A stretch of DNA of 64,000 nt from Firmicutes bacterium UBA3930 (GCA_002385885.1 DGEI01000013.1:62001-126000), one strand, 5' to 3'. Shown: positions 9,589 through 19,051, numbered from the stretch's first letter. Made by a program: numbers and translations. Notes: generated from the sequence alone by a model not told the origin.

Positions 9589-10278
9589 ATGACAGTAAAA
9601 GAAGTCATGCAAATTGGGGAAAAAATTGAAATCTTAATTCCGAATACCCCGGACAAGCCTGCAGAGGTTTACTACAGCATGGTCCAGGATATACCGTCCG
9701 ATGATGAAATAATTATAACAGAGCCCGTATCACAAGGCAGGCCCATAGCGTTACGGATTGGCAGCAATATAAGGGTCAATTTCTTCCGTGAGAGGGGACA
9801 GTATTATTTCTTTGCTGAAACGGTTGACAGATTTAGAACCGAGGTTATGCGGCTGGTACGGCTTAAGCAGACATCCCAGATATTCCGATTGCAGAGGCGG
9901 AATTATTACAGATTGAAAACACGAATACCCGTGCTGTTCAGAATTGTAAAGGATAACAAAACTGAAGATGATACCGAAACATACGATGGGCTGATCACCG
10001 ATATAAGCGGTGGGGGAATGGGGCTTCTGACAGACGAAGAGCTGGATGTAGGTACCCGTATAGAATGTTCCATATCTGTTCAGGATATGCTGGATGTTAC
10101 GGTACAGGGGATTGTTGTCAGGACTGATGAGTCAGGTGATACCGCGGCGACGGATTATAAATACGTTACCGGTATTCTGTTTGATAAAATCAATGAGAGC
10201 AAACGGCGTGAAATAATTCAGTTTATATTTGAAATTCAAAGAAAACGGATAAGAGATAAAAAGTTTCGTAATTTGTAG
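9589..10278 (+). CDS. PilZ-domain c-di-GMP effector (YcgR/YpfA-like flagellar brake)
   Basis: 229 residues. The N-terminal domain (about 10-100) has the YcgR_2 type fold seen in YpfA/DgrA proteins. The C-terminal PilZ domain has the c-di-GMP binding residues RRNYYR near 103-108 and DISGGGMG near 142-149. Proteins of this kind bind c-di-GMP and slow the motor or reduce swimming. Its place inside the motility operon supports that role. Start has a good AGGAGG site. Confidence 0.9.
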   Translation: MTVKEVMQIGEKIEILIPNTPDKPAEVYYSMVQDIPSDDEIIITEPVSQGRPIALRIGSNIRVNFFRERGQYYFFAETVDRFRTEVMRLVRLKQTSQIFRLQRRNYYRLKTRIPVLFRIVKDNKTEDDTETYDGLITDISGGGMGLLTDEELDVGTRIECSISVQDMLDVTVQGIVVRTDESGDTAATDYKYVTGILFDKINESKRREIIQFIFEIQRKRIRDKKFRNL

Positions 10279-10323
10279 GAAATGGGACTAACAAATGGCA
10301 ATTATTTATGGAGGTGGGTTCAA

Positions 10324-12321
10324 ATGAACAATGCCCAATACCTGGAATTGTTTATAGAAGAAAGCAGGGACCATTTGCAAAACATAAATAAAAACCTTTT
10401 ATTGCTGGAGCAGTATCCGGATGAACCGGAGGTGATTAATGAAGTATTCCGTTCGGCCCACACAATAAAGGGCATAGCCGGGAGTATGGAGTTCAATGCC
10501 ACTACCCGGATAGCACATTCCGTGGAAAATATTCTTGATAATGTGCGGAGCGGGAATTTAAAACTTACACCGGAAATAATTGATGTTTTGTTTGAATGCC
10601 TGGATTACCTTGAGTCTCTGCTGCAGGATATAATAAATTATGGTGAGGAACGACGCAATGACCATTCCGCTCTGGTATCAAAGCTCGAAACATATGCCTT
10701 TTCAGCGCCCGCCGATGATAATTCCGGTCTGCCAGATAAAACCGGCATTGAGCAATTTGCGATTGATCAGTACCAGGAGCACATAATCCGCGAAGCCATA
10801 AGAAACGGCTTTAATGTATATTACATACAGGTTAGCCTTCAGGAAACATGCCTGATGAAGGCTGCCCGTGCCTATATTGTTTTTAAAACTATTGAGGAGT
10901 ATGGAGAAATAATCCTGTCACAGCCATCAGTTCAGGATATTGAGGAAGAGAAATTTGATTTTTCTTTTTCTGTTATTATCGTAACAAAATCAGAAAAAGA
11001 AAACATAGAGAATGATATAAAAAGGATATCAGAAATCAAAAGCGTCCATATAGGTGATTTTGATGAAAATGAGCTTCAAAAAACAGTACTGGAACATCAT
11101 AAAAAGCAGGAAACAGAAAAAAATGCAGTTAAAGAGCAAAAGAACCTCAATGAAGGAATGATCAGGACACCCGCTAAGAGCATAAGAGTCGATATTGAAA
11201 AACTTGACAGCCTGATGAACCTTGTAAGCGAGCTGATTATTATAAAGAACAGAATCCAGGATATCCGGTATAATGAAAGCAATGAAGGCTTGGATGAGTC
11301 CGTCGAATACCTGGGAAGAGTTACTAACAACCTTCATGATGCTGTAATGAAAGTCAGGATGGTCCCTCTCCAGATGGTATTTGACAGATTTCCGAGAATA
11401 GTCAGGGATCTGTCAAGGAACGCCGGTAAGGAAATAAGGCTGAACATAACAGGGGCAGAAACCGAAATAGACAGAACAATAATTGACGAAATTGGCGACC
11501 CATTAATACATCTGATAAGAAATGCCATCGATCACGGGATAGAACTGCCCCATGAACGGAGTCAGGCAGGAAAACCCGGAACAGGCAGCATTGAATTAAA
11601 GGCTTATCATGACGGGGACAGCGTTGTTATCGAAATTATAGATGACGGAAGAGGAATTGATGTTGAAAAAATACTAAGTCATGCCGTTGAGTTGAATATG
11701 ATCACACCTGAGGAAGCAGACAATCTAAGCCTCCAGGAGGCATTCCAGTTTATTTTTGAGCCCGGTTTCAGCACTGCAGAAAAGGTAACGGACATATCGG
11801 GCCGCGGAGTAGGGATGGATGTGGTAAAAACCAAAATAGAATCCTTAGGAGGCACGGTAGATATTGTAAGCCAAAAGGGTTCCGGCACCAGGTTTATAAT
11901 CCGTCTGCCCCTTTCGCTATCTATTATTCAGGCGCTGCTTACAAACATCGGAGAAGAAATCTATGCCGTTCCGATCAGCGCAATTAAAGAGATAATGGAT
12001 ATACCTTATAGTGACATAAAAATGCTGCACAATAAAGAAGTTGTTGACTACCGCGGTATGCTGATACCTTTTATCCGGCTTGATAAGCTGCTTGAATGCC
12101 CCGTGGGCCAGCCAGAAGTTACCAACGGATATGTAACAGCGGTTATAGCCAGTAAAGGTGAAAGACTGGCAGCCCTTTCGGTAGGAAATCTTGTTGGCCA
12201 GTATGAGATAGTTATAAAAACACTGGGAAAAGCCCTTTCCGGTATAAAGATTGTATCCGGTGCGACAATCCTGGGCGACGGGCAAATAGCTTTGATACTC
12301 GATATTAACCATATAATTTGA
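10324..12321 (+). CDS. cheA: Chemotaxis sensor kinase CheA
   Basis: 665 residues. CheA autophosphorylates under receptor control and passes phosphate to CheY. Domains in order: HPt with phospho-site H46 (RSAHTIKG), a P2 region near 150-245, dimerisation helices near 300-350, the HATPase with N-box NAIDHGIE and G-boxes DDGRGID and GRGVGMDVVK, then a CheW-like P5 domain. The ATG chosen follows GGAGGTGGG; an upstream in-frame ATG at 10282 has no ribosome site and adds 14 non-conserved residues. Confidence 0.97.
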   Translation: MNNAQYLELFIEESRDHLQNINKNLLLLEQYPDEPEVINEVFRSAHTIKGIAGSMEFNATTRIAHSVENILDNVRSGNLKLTPEIIDVLFECLDYLESLLQDIINYGEERRNDHSALVSKLETYAFSAPADDNSGLPDKTGIEQFAIDQYQEHIIREAIRNGFNVYYIQVSLQETCLMKAARAYIVFKTIEEYGEIILSQPSVQDIEEEKFDFSFSVIIVTKSEKENIENDIKRISEIKSVHIGDFDENELQKTVLEHHKKQETEKNAVKEQKNLNEGMIRTPAKSIRVDIEKLDSLMNLVSELIIIKNRIQDIRYNESNEGLDESVEYLGRVTNNLHDAVMKVRMVPLQMVFDRFPRIVRDLSRNAGKEIRLNITGAETEIDRTIIDEIGDPLIHLIRNAIDHGIELPHERSQAGKPGTGSIELKAYHDGDSVVIEIIDDGRGIDVEKILSHAVELNMITPEEADNLSLQEAFQFIFEPGFSTAEKVTDISGRGVGMDVVKTKIESLGGTVDIVSQKGSGTRFIIRLPLSLSIIQALLTNIGEEIYAVPISAIKEIMDIPYSDIKMLHNKEVVDYRGMLIPFIRLDKLLECPVGQPEVTNGYVTAVIASKGERLAALSVGNLVGQYEIVIKTLGKALSGIKIVSGATILGDGQIALILDINHII

Positions 12322-12359
12322 CGGCTGAGTGAAAGTAATATATAGATGGAGGTTGTGAC

Positions 12360-12845
12360 ATGGAGAGAGTAACTCAAAAACCGTACAATGAAAGCAGTGA
12401 AAACCAGCAGTTTGTTGTTTTTGACATTGACGGTAAAATCTATGGGATAAATATATTGCTGACCGAATCTATAGAGAGAATGCACCGGATCACCAGGGTG
12501 CCCAAAAGCCCGTCCGAGATAACCGGGGTTATTAACCTTAGAGGTGATATTGTCCCTTTGCTATGTATGAGAAAAATCCTTGGATATAAAGATAAAGGCT
12601 ATACAGACTTAACCCGGATCATTATTGTCCAGTTTGAAGAATACCGGATTGGGCTGATAGTCGATCAGGTTCACGATGTATTGACTGTACCGTCAGATGA
12701 TATACAATTAAGTATGGATGAACTGACCGAAAAAGAAAAAGTTTACATATCAGGTATCATAAACATGAATGAACAGCCTTTGATGCTGATTGATATTCCA
12801 AAAACACTGGAGAAAATAAATATTATTGACAAGCAGGGTGTATAA
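12360..12845 (+). CDS. cheW: Chemotaxis coupling protein CheW
   Basis: 161 residues, one CheW domain. CheW links chemoreceptors to the CheA P5 domain. The family stretch VPKSPSEITGVINLRGDIVP is clear near residues 45-65. A GATGGAGG ribosome site precedes the ATG. The gene follows cheA and lies directly before cheC, which keeps the kinase complex and the adaptation proteins in one transcript. Confidence 0.96.
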   Translation: MERVTQKPYNESSENQQFVVFDIDGKIYGINILLTESIERMHRITRVPKSPSEITGVINLRGDIVPLLCMRKILGYKDKGYTDLTRIIIVQFEEYRIGLIVDQVHDVLTVPSDDIQLSMDELTEKEKVYISGIINMNEQPLMLIDIPKTLEKINIIDKQGV

Positions 12846-12847
12846 AT

Positions 12848-13483
12848 ATGCATTTTTCATTTGACGAGCTCAGCGGTTTGCATTTGGATGTTTTAAAAGA
12901 AATAGGCACCATTGGCGCAGGAAATGCTGCAACTTCTCTCTCAAAACTGCTGGTAAAGCGAATTGATATGAACGTACCCGAGGTAAAGATATCGGAATTC
13001 AATATGATAGAAAGCATACTGGGAAGCGGGGATACCCTGGTTGCCGGCGTTTACCTCCAGTTTGAGGGGGAAATCAAGGGAAACGTTCTATTTATTCTTG
13101 ATACAAAATCAGCAAAGAATCTGGCATCATTGCTATTAGGCACAAAGCAGGACAATGAAAGCAAGGATGAGTTTTATGCCGGCTTTTCCGAACTTGAAGC
13201 TTCTGCCCTGGAGGAAATAGGCAACATACTCATTTCCTCCTACTTAAATGCTATTTCTTCGTTTACCGGATTATCCATTAAACCTTCAGTACCGTATTTT
13301 GCCTGTGATATGCTGGGGGCAATTTTAAGCGTTCCACTGATTCAATATGGGCAGACAAGCGACAAAGTGCTGTTTGTAGAAACAGATTTTGAAATTGGGC
13401 ACGATAAGATGAAAAGTCATTTTATTGTTATGCCCGACATCAAATCGTTTTCAATTATTTTAAAGTCTCTGGGAGTTATATAA
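12848..13483 (+). CDS. cheC: CheY-P phosphatase CheC
   Basis: 211 residues. CheC removes phosphate from CheY-P and, together with CheD, forms the third adaptation system of Gram-positive chemotaxis. Both active-site helices are present: EIGTIGAGNAATSL near residue 18 and EEIGNILISSYLNA near 120, each with the E-x3-N type pair. It follows cheW after 2 bases and touches cheD with no gap. Confidence 0.95.
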   Translation: MHFSFDELSGLHLDVLKEIGTIGAGNAATSLSKLLVKRIDMNVPEVKISEFNMIESILGSGDTLVAGVYLQFEGEIKGNVLFILDTKSAKNLASLLLGTKQDNESKDEFYAGFSELEASALEEIGNILISSYLNAISSFTGLSIKPSVPYFACDMLGAILSVPLIQYGQTSDKVLFVETDFEIGHDKMKSHFIVMPDIKSFSIILKSLGVI

Positions 13484-13972
13484 ATGGATGAAGTAGTCAA
13501 AGTTGGCATGGCCGATTTAAAAGCTATAGCGGGCAGTGGAATTCTTACAACTCTGGGATTAGGCTCCTGCGTAGGTATAGCGCTTTATGACAGAACGACA
13601 AAGGTTGCAGGGTTAGCCCATATAATGCTGCCGTCCAGCAAACATATAAGAAACAACCATAACAAAGCAAAATTTGCTGATACAGCTGTTGGACAGCTGC
13701 TCGAAATTATGATGGATATGAAAGCCAGGAAGGAATATATAACTGCCAAAATCGCCGGGGGAGCACAGATGTTCTCATTTAAAGAAAAAGCAAGTGAACT
13801 GCTCAATATTGGAGAAAGGAATGTACTGGCCACTATCGAAACATTAAAACAACACAATATCCCCGTTATCGCCCAAGATACCGGCGGTAACTACGGGAGA
13901 ACCATAGAATTGAATGCAAACAACGGCCTTTTACTCGTTAAAACCATCGGACATGGGATAAAAACCTTATAA
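13484..13972 (+). CDS. cheD: Chemoreceptor glutamine deamidase CheD
   Basis: 162 residues. CheD deamidates receptor glutamines and activates CheC. The catalytic triad is visible by comparison with the Thermotoga enzyme: T23, C29 (LGLGSCVG) and H46 (GLAHIMLPSS). The ATG follows the cheC stop directly. Size is normal for the family. No cheB or cheR is present in this window. Confidence 0.95.
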   Translation: MDEVVKVGMADLKAIAGSGILTTLGLGSCVGIALYDRTTKVAGLAHIMLPSSKHIRNNHNKAKFADTAVGQLLEIMMDMKARKEYITAKIAGGAQMFSFKEKASELLNIGERNVLATIETLKQHNIPVIAQDTGGNYGRTIELNANNGLLLVKTIGHGIKTL

Positions 13973-13994
13973 AATGTGCAGGGAGTGAAATACA

Positions 13995-14771
13995 ATAGCC
14001 AGAGTTCCCAATAATATAGAAAATCTGTGGATTACCTACAAAAGAAACAAATGCAGTGATATTCGCAACGAATTAATTACCAGATACAGTTATTTGGTAA
14101 AACAAACGGTATACAGGTTAATAGCCGAAGGCTATTCCCGGGTTGAAACCGACGATCTCATCGGTTATGGTACCCTTGGCCTGATTGATGCAATTGATAA
14201 GTTTGATCCTGAAAAAAGCGTTAAGTTTGAAACATATGCAAGCCTGCGTATACGCGGCTCAATCATTGACGGGCTTCGGAAACAGGATTGGTTTCCGCGA
14301 TCTTTGCGCCAAAAAAGCAGGCAAATAGGCCAAGCAATTGATTTAATTGAAAAGAATACGGGAAGGCCGGCAAAAGATGAAGAAATCGCCCGGCATCTCA
14401 ATATTCCGGTTGACAGGTTGAGAAAGGCCATGGGGGATATCCATACATTCTCGGTAATCTCCCTGGATGAGAAGATCAGCGAGGCCATTAATGAACGGGT
14501 ATCCTCTGCCGCCTACAGCAATGATCCCGAGATTGCAGCTCAGCAAAACGAGATAAAAAGAATCCTGGCAAATGCAATTGACGGGCTTCAGGAGAATGAA
14601 AAAATGATAGTAAGCCTGTACTATTATGATGAACTTACCTTGAAAGAAATAGGCAAACTGCTTGGAATTTCCGAATCAAGAGTATCCCAGCTCCATACCA
14701 GGGCATTACTCAAGCTTAAAAACAAGCTCAGCGTGATAAAGGATGATCTTATGGAGGGTGAGACATTGTGA
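13995..14771 (+). CDS. sigD: RNA polymerase sigma-28 factor SigD (FliA), apparent AUA start
   Basis: 258 residues if started at ATA 13995. SigD transcribes late flagellar, chemotaxis and autolysin genes. Region 2 (FDPEKSVKFETYASLRIRG), the GLRKQDW stretch, region 3 and the region 4 HTH (LTLKEIGKLLGISESRVSQ) are clear. The first ATG/GTG/TTG-type codon in frame is TTG 14094, which lacks a ribosome site and would remove region 1.2. The frame is open and homologous upstream (ENLWITYKRN), back to TGA 13986. GGGAGTG at 13981-13987 sits correctly for ATA 13995. Frame and identity are sure; the start is inference. Confidence 0.9.
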   Translation: MARVPNNIENLWITYKRNKCSDIRNELITRYSYLVKQTVYRLIAEGYSRVETDDLIGYGTLGLIDAIDKFDPEKSVKFETYASLRIRGSIIDGLRKQDWFPRSLRQKSRQIGQAIDLIEKNTGRPAKDEEIARHLNIPVDRLRKAMGDIHTFSVISLDEKISEAINERVSSAAYSNDPEIAAQQNEIKRILANAIDGLQENEKMIVSLYYYDELTLKEIGKLLGISESRVSQLHTRALLKLKNKLSVIKDDLMEGETL

Positions 14772-16570
14772 GACACAGCATAATTGTCGAGGGCAATACA
14801 TACAGAACTGCTTTGGAAAAAGGGCTTAAGAAGCTTGGCGTTGATCCCGGAAAAGCCAGGGTGGATGTGTTGGAAGAAGGCAAAATGATGATGGGAATTG
14901 TACTGAAACCCTACAGGCTGATGCTGACTGTCGCTCAGGACGGTATTGAACAGGATACGGAGGAAACTCGACAGCATTTATCTGACTGGTTTAGTTTGGA
15001 TTACAGGGAAGACGGAGTATATCTGACAGTCTATTTATTTGAATCAGAACATGCGGACAACAGTAAAGTATCCGAAATACAACAGTTTATAAAGCGAAAA
15101 AAAGTTGAAGGAATTAATAATGAAGCAATTCTATATGCAATTTCCAATACAGGCCATCCTGTCAAAATTGCTGAAGCGCAGCCCGAACTTCCTGTAGATG
15201 AGGAGATCATAATTACGGTATCCCGGGACCGGATGAAAGCAACGGCAGTACTTTTGCCCCCTTACGGCGGAAAAGCACTGACCTGTGAGGATGTCATGCA
15301 AAAGCTGAGAGATATGGGTGTAATACACGGCATTGATGAAGAAGCGATCGTCCGATTATTGAATAACAAACAATACGGGAAAGAAGAAGCTATTGCAGCA
15401 GGTACAGCACCGCAAAGAGGAAAAGATGCTGTAATAACTTATCATATAGATACAAATAAAAATGCAAAACCGACAATAAACAGTGATGGAACGGTAAACT
15501 ATCATTCACTTAATAACATTGAAAATGTCAAACAAGGGCAAATCCTTGCAGTTTTAACCCCTCCTACCGACGGGATTCCCGGAATGACGGTGACCGGCAA
15601 TCAAATGCCCAGCGTACCCGGACGGCCTTTAGCCCTGCCAAAAGGAAAAAACACGCAAATTTCCGATGACGGTTTAAAGTTGTTAGCGGCAACAGATGGA
15701 AAGGCTGAGTTAATCAGCGGGAAAATACACGTATACAGTATTCATGAGGTAAGAAGCAATGTTGATAACTCCACAGGTAATATTGATTTTATCGGCAGCG
15801 TTATCATACACGGCAATATATTATCCGGGTTTGAGGTAAAAGCCGGCGGCTCCATAGAGGTCAGGGGCGTAGTTGAAGGGGCATCTCTTATTGCAGAACG
15901 GGATATTATACTGAGAAAAGGTTTTCAGGGGATGAAAAAAGGCGTAATAAAAGCCGGAGGCAGTGTAACCGCGCGTTTTATTGAAAACGGTACTGTTTTC
16001 GCAAAGGAAGATATTGTTGCTGAAACCCTTATGCACAGCCATGTGGTAAGCGGCGGACATATAAGGCTGGTTGGAAAAAATGCTCTGATCGTCGGAGGAA
16101 AGGTACATGCAACGCTTGGCATATCAGCTCTTACCATCGGTTCACCTATGGCTACCAGAACGCTGCTTGAAGTAGGGATTTCTCCTGAGGTAAGGGACGA
16201 ATATGATTCATTAAAGGAACAGCTGGCTCAGCTTGAAAAAGAGATGGCCAAGGTTGAGCAGATACTGGCTCTCTTAAGCAGGATGGAATCAACCGGGCAG
16301 CTGCCTATAGAGAAGAAAATAATACAGCAAAGGGCAGTAACAACCAAGATTGAATACAGCGTAAGAATCCCTGAAATTAGAGCCAGGCTGAATGAGTTGG
16401 AGGAAACACTGCTGGAATCTGCCAATGGAAAAATCCATGGCAAAAAAACAGTTTATCCGGGGGTCATCATAACCATAGGCCCTTCATCCCTTCATGTAAA
16501 AGATACAGTGAAATATGCCACGTTTATGCGTGATGAAGGTGAAATCCGTTTCGTATCATACGAAGGTTAA
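14768..16570 (+). CDS. FapA family (DUF342) protein
   Basis: 600 residues. It belongs to the DUF342/FapA family, named flagellar assembly protein A in some bacteria; the molecular role is poorly known. The N-terminal part (about 1-60) resembles the Jag/KH-like segment often seen in these proteins. The middle FapA domain has the family glycine-rich beta repeats (GSIEVRGVVEGASL near 360). A coiled coil lies near 480-550. GTG start, overlapping the sigD stop by 4 bases. The position behind sigD supports a link to motility. Confidence 0.85.
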   Translation: MRHSIIVEGNTYRTALEKGLKKLGVDPGKARVDVLEEGKMMMGIVLKPYRLMLTVAQDGIEQDTEETRQHLSDWFSLDYREDGVYLTVYLFESEHADNSKVSEIQQFIKRKKVEGINNEAILYAISNTGHPVKIAEAQPELPVDEEIIITVSRDRMKATAVLLPPYGGKALTCEDVMQKLRDMGVIHGIDEEAIVRLLNNKQYGKEEAIAAGTAPQRGKDAVITYHIDTNKNAKPTINSDGTVNYHSLNNIENVKQGQILAVLTPPTDGIPGMTVTGNQMPSVPGRPLALPKGKNTQISDDGLKLLAATDGKAELISGKIHVYSIHEVRSNVDNSTGNIDFIGSVIIHGNILSGFEVKAGGSIEVRGVVEGASLIAERDIILRKGFQGMKKGVIKAGGSVTARFIENGTVFAKEDIVAETLMHSHVVSGGHIRLVGKNALIVGGKVHATLGISALTIGSPMATRTLLEVGISPEVRDEYDSLKEQLAQLEKEMAKVEQILALLSRMESTGQLPIEKKIIQQRAVTTKIEYSVRIPEIRARLNELEETLLESANGKIHGKKTVYPGVIITIGPSSLHVKDTVKYATFMRDEGEIRFVSYEG

Positions 16571-16584
16571 GGGAGGGATTACAA

Positions 16585-16911
16585 ATGCCGGTCCGCCCGA
16601 TAGATATACAAATAAGTATACAGAGAAGCAGCGATTATACCAAAGAAGCAAATTTGCAAAACCAAAAAGCAAATATAAATCAATTGGTCAATACCCGGGA
16701 ATTTCAATACCAGATTGAACATGCTCAGCGCAAAGTTGTCTCAACCGGGCAAACATATTACAAAAAAGTTAACAAAGAGGCTGAAAAAAGGCGCCAATCT
16801 TTCCATGACAACACCGGCAGGCAGGACAGAAAACGGAGGAGAAAGGACGAAACAGCCGCAGCTGAAATGAAGGAAAAGATAAAGGGAGTTAATATAGACA
16901 TAAAAGTTTAG
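16585..16911 (+). CDS. Small charged protein of the motility operon, function unknown
   Basis: 108 residues, not recognised. It is hydrophilic, with no membrane segment or signal peptide. It begins MPVRPIDIQISIQRS, is rich in Gln/Asn in the first half and in Lys/Arg/Glu after residue 60, and is probably helical. A GGGAGGG site lies before the ATG. It sits between the fapA-like and swrB-like genes with short gaps, so it is almost surely expressed with the motility operon. Small genes with a similar layout occur here in other clostridia, which I recall only in general terms. Confidence 0.8.
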   Translation: MPVRPIDIQISIQRSSDYTKEANLQNQKANINQLVNTREFQYQIEHAQRKVVSTGQTYYKKVNKEAEKRRQSFHDNTGRQDRKRRRKDETAAAEMKEKIKGVNIDIKV

Positions 16912-16924
16912 GGGGATACTACCT

Positions 16925-17353
16925 GTGGGTGATTATTATTTGTTTCTTGTTACTGGAATTATTCTTCTCTCTGTTATGATATGGGAAATACAAAAGAATA
17001 AAATCAATATAGCCGAAGCGGAGAAAAGATTGGAAGAAAAAGAAAAAAGACTCTATGAAATGTACCAGGCTTTTGAGGATATTATACAGTATACTCTGTC
17101 AGAAGCGGAAGAGAGGAAAACAGACAATAATCCGGCCATTGCCACCCGGGATGTCAGGCTGAACAACACCGTCCCGCTGGACAAGCCTTCACCGGATGAG
17201 CAAACCGGCATGGAAACGGTATACCCGGAATACACCAATAAGCGAAAAGCAGTCAGGCTAATGCATGAAGGAGGAAACACGGAAGAGGAAATCGCCAGAA
17301 AACTGGGAATTGGAATTGGGGAGGTAAGGCTGATACTGGGATTGAAAAGATAA
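16925..17353 (+). CDS. SwrB-like membrane-anchored coiled-coil protein (YlxL/DUF6115 type)
   Basis: 142 residues, GTG start behind AGGGGGAT. A single N-terminal membrane segment (about 4-20) is followed by a coiled coil (about 25-60), a variable linker and a C-terminal helix-turn-helix-like tail (EEEIARKLGIGIGEVRLIL). This architecture and the place behind sigD match Bacillus SwrB/YlxL, which promotes basal-body maturation and swarming. Sequence identity to SwrB is weak by eye, so the assignment is by layout. It is the last gene of the operon; a terminator follows. Confidence 0.75.
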   Translation: MGDYYLFLVTGIILLSVMIWEIQKNKINIAEAEKRLEEKEKRLYEMYQAFEDIIQYTLSEAEERKTDNNPAIATRDVRLNNTVPLDKPSPDEQTGMETVYPEYTNKRKAVRLMHEGGNTEEEIARKLGIGIGEVRLILGLKR

Positions 17354-17368
17354 TATGCGGCTGCATTT

Positions 17369-17403
17369 GCGTCTGAATATATAGTATTGTCAGACGCTTT
17401 TTT
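17369..17403 (+). terminator. Rho-independent terminator of the motility operon
   Basis: An 8-bp perfect stem (GCGTCTGA / TCAGACGC) with a 13-base loop is followed directly by six T. It lies 15 bases behind the swrB-like gene and separates the motility operon from the ribosomal block. Confidence 0.85.
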
Positions 17404-17456
17404 GCTGAAGAAATATTAAAACAGCTGCAAAACATATGGCTCAGCTGAAATTTATA

Positions 17457-17485
17457 TTGATCTGGAAAATCACTTATGCTATACT
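17457..17485 (+). promoter_or_regulatory. Sigma-A promoter with extended -10 for rpsB-tsf
   Basis: TTGATC, a 17-base spacer and TATACT with TGC directly upstream (extended -10). It is the only good promoter in the gap after the motility terminator and would give a leader of about 100 bases before rpsB. The leader has G/C-rich short repeats (GCCGGACACGG, CAGCCGGG) that could fold, but I cannot assign an S2-binding structure. Confidence 0.65.
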
Positions 17486-17590
17486 ACTAAAGGTGACAAA
17501 AACACACCCTTATGGATCGGTTGATAGGTGCCGGACACGGTCATCAGCCGGGATGAAGGAAGGGGAGGATTAACTAAGGAGGTGATTTGC

Positions 17591-18292
17591 TTGGCAGTTA
17601 TCACAATGAAACAATTATTGGAAGCAGGCGTTCACTTTGGACATCAGACCCGCAGATGGAATCCCAAAATGGCTCCGTATATATTTACTGAAAGAAACGG
17701 GATATACATTTTGGACCTGCAAAAAACCGTAAAAATGATTGAACAGGCATACAACTTTATTCGCGATCTCGCTGCTGAAAACAAGCATATACTTTTTGTA
17801 GGTACAAAAAAACAGGCTCAGGAATCAATTGAAACTGAAGCTAAGCGCTGTGGGATGTTTTATGTGAATCAGCGATGGCTGGGCGGAATGCTGACGAATT
17901 ACAAAACCATCCGCTTAAGAATAGATCGCCTGAATAAGCTTAATGAAATGGAGTCAGACGGTTCTTTCGATCTCCTTCCCAAAAAAGAAGTAATAAAGCT
18001 TCGAAATGAAAGAGATAAACTCGAAAAGAACCTTGGTGGTATCAAAGATATGAAAGGGCTTCCCAGTGCAGTTTTTATTGTTGATCCAAAGAAAGAACAC
18101 ATAGCCGTACAGGAAGCAAGAATACTCAGAATCCCTATAGTTGCTATTGTTGATACCAACTGTGACCCTGACGAAGTAGATTATGTCATTCCTGGTAATG
18201 ATGATGCCATAAGGGCAATCAAATTGATAACATCCAAGATTGCTGATGCTGTCCTTGAAGGACGGCAGGGTGAACAAGTCAGTGAAGAATAA
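17591..18292 (+). CDS. rpsB: 30S ribosomal protein S2
   Basis: 233 residues. S2 binds the small subunit late in assembly and links it with S1-type function. The conserved opening is [20 protein letters not shown]. The frame is open upstream to a pseudo-start at 17528, but TTG 17591 is preceded at the correct spacing by AAGGAGGTGAT, and the product then begins (M)[12 protein letters not shown] as in the family. First gene of the rpsB-tsf unit. Confidence 0.97.
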   Translation: MAVITMKQLLEAGVHFGHQTRRWNPKMAPYIFTERNGIYILDLQKTVKMIEQAYNFIRDLAAENKHILFVGTKKQAQESIETEAKRCGMFYVNQRWLGGMLTNYKTIRLRIDRLNKLNEMESDGSFDLLPKKEVIKLRNERDKLEKNLGGIKDMKGLPSAVFIVDPKKEHIAVQEARILRIPIVAIVDTNCDPDEVDYVIPGNDDAIRAIKLITSKIADAVLEGRQGEQVSEE

Positions 18293-18310
18293 ACTTGGGA
18301 AGTAAGGGGA

Positions 18311-18345
18311 AGAGAAGGGGAATAACCATAATCTTTCCCTTTTTT
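18311..18345 (+). terminator. Weak terminator/attenuator between rpsB and tsf
   Basis: AAGGGGAA pairs with TTTCCCTT (one G-U pair) across an 11-base loop, followed by a run of T. Extra G-U and A-U pairs with the T run can lengthen the stem. Such partial termination would raise S2 over EF-Ts; this role is inference. Confidence 0.5.
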
Positions 18346-18403
18346 TCCACCGATACGGTAAACCCTCTGATGCTAAAATTATAATGAAACGGAGGAAGTT
18401 AAG

Positions 18404-19051
18404 ATGGTAACTGCATCAATGGTTAAAGAATTGAGAGAGCGTACCGGCGCAGGTATGATGGATTGCAAAAGAGCGCTGCAGGATACAAACGGCGACATTG
18501 ATAAAGCCATAGAACTGCTTCGTGAGAGAGGCCTGGCAGCTGCAGCCAAAAAATCAGGCCGGATAGCCGCTGAAGGTTTAGTCGATTCTTACATACATTT
18601 TGGCGGTAAAATCGGTGTGCTGGTTGAAGTAAACTGCGAGACCGACTTTGTGGCAAAGACCGATGATTTTAAATCATTTGTGAGGGATATCGCCATGCAT
18701 ATAGCGGCGGCCAATCCCCAGTATCTGTCAAGGGATGATGTCCCTCAGGCGGTTGTGGATAAAGAGCGTGAAATATTAAGAGTCCAGACTCTTAATGAAG
18801 GGAAACCGGAAAAAATAGCTGATAAGATTGTAGACGGAAGAATAAGCAAGTTTTTCAAAGAGGTATGCCTGTTGGAGCAGGCTTATGTCCGTGACCCCGA
18901 CAAGACGGTCCAGGATGTAGTCATGGAGAATATAGCAAAATTTGGTGAAAATATAAATATCAGGCGTTTTGTACGCTATGAAATGGGCGAAGGCCTTCAA
19001 AAGCGTGAAGATAACTTTGCTGATGAAGTATCAAAACAGATGAACGGATAA
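18404..19051 (+). CDS. tsf: Elongation factor Ts (short form)
   Basis: 215 residues. EF-Ts is the nucleotide exchange factor of EF-Tu. The N-terminal UBA-like domain ([17 protein letters not shown]) and the core with [11 protein letters not shown] are present. It is shorter than the roughly 290-residue form of Bacillus and resembles the compact form of many clostridia and Thermus, with one core subdomain reduced. ACGGAGGAAG precedes the ATG. Confidence 0.96.
   Translation: MVTASMVKELRERTGAGMMDCKRALQDTNGDIDKAIELLRERGLAAAAKKSGRIAAEGLVDSYIHFGGKIGVLVEVNCETDFVAKTDDFKSFVRDIAMHIAAANPQYLSRDDVPQAVVDKEREILRVQTLNEGKPEKIADKIVDGRISKFFKEVCLLEQAYVRDPDKTVQDVVMENIAKFGENINIRRFVRYEMGEGLQKREDNFADEVSKQMNG

Noticed and set aside
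10282..10323. N-terminal extension of cheA
   Set aside because: No ribosome site and no family similarity; GGAGGTGGG points to ATG 10324.
13974..13988. ATG 13974 as sigD start
   Set aside because: The same frame hits TGA at 13986 after four codons.
14094..14771. TTG 14094 as the sigD start
   Set aside because: No ribosome site; similarity to SigD continues upstream in the same frame.
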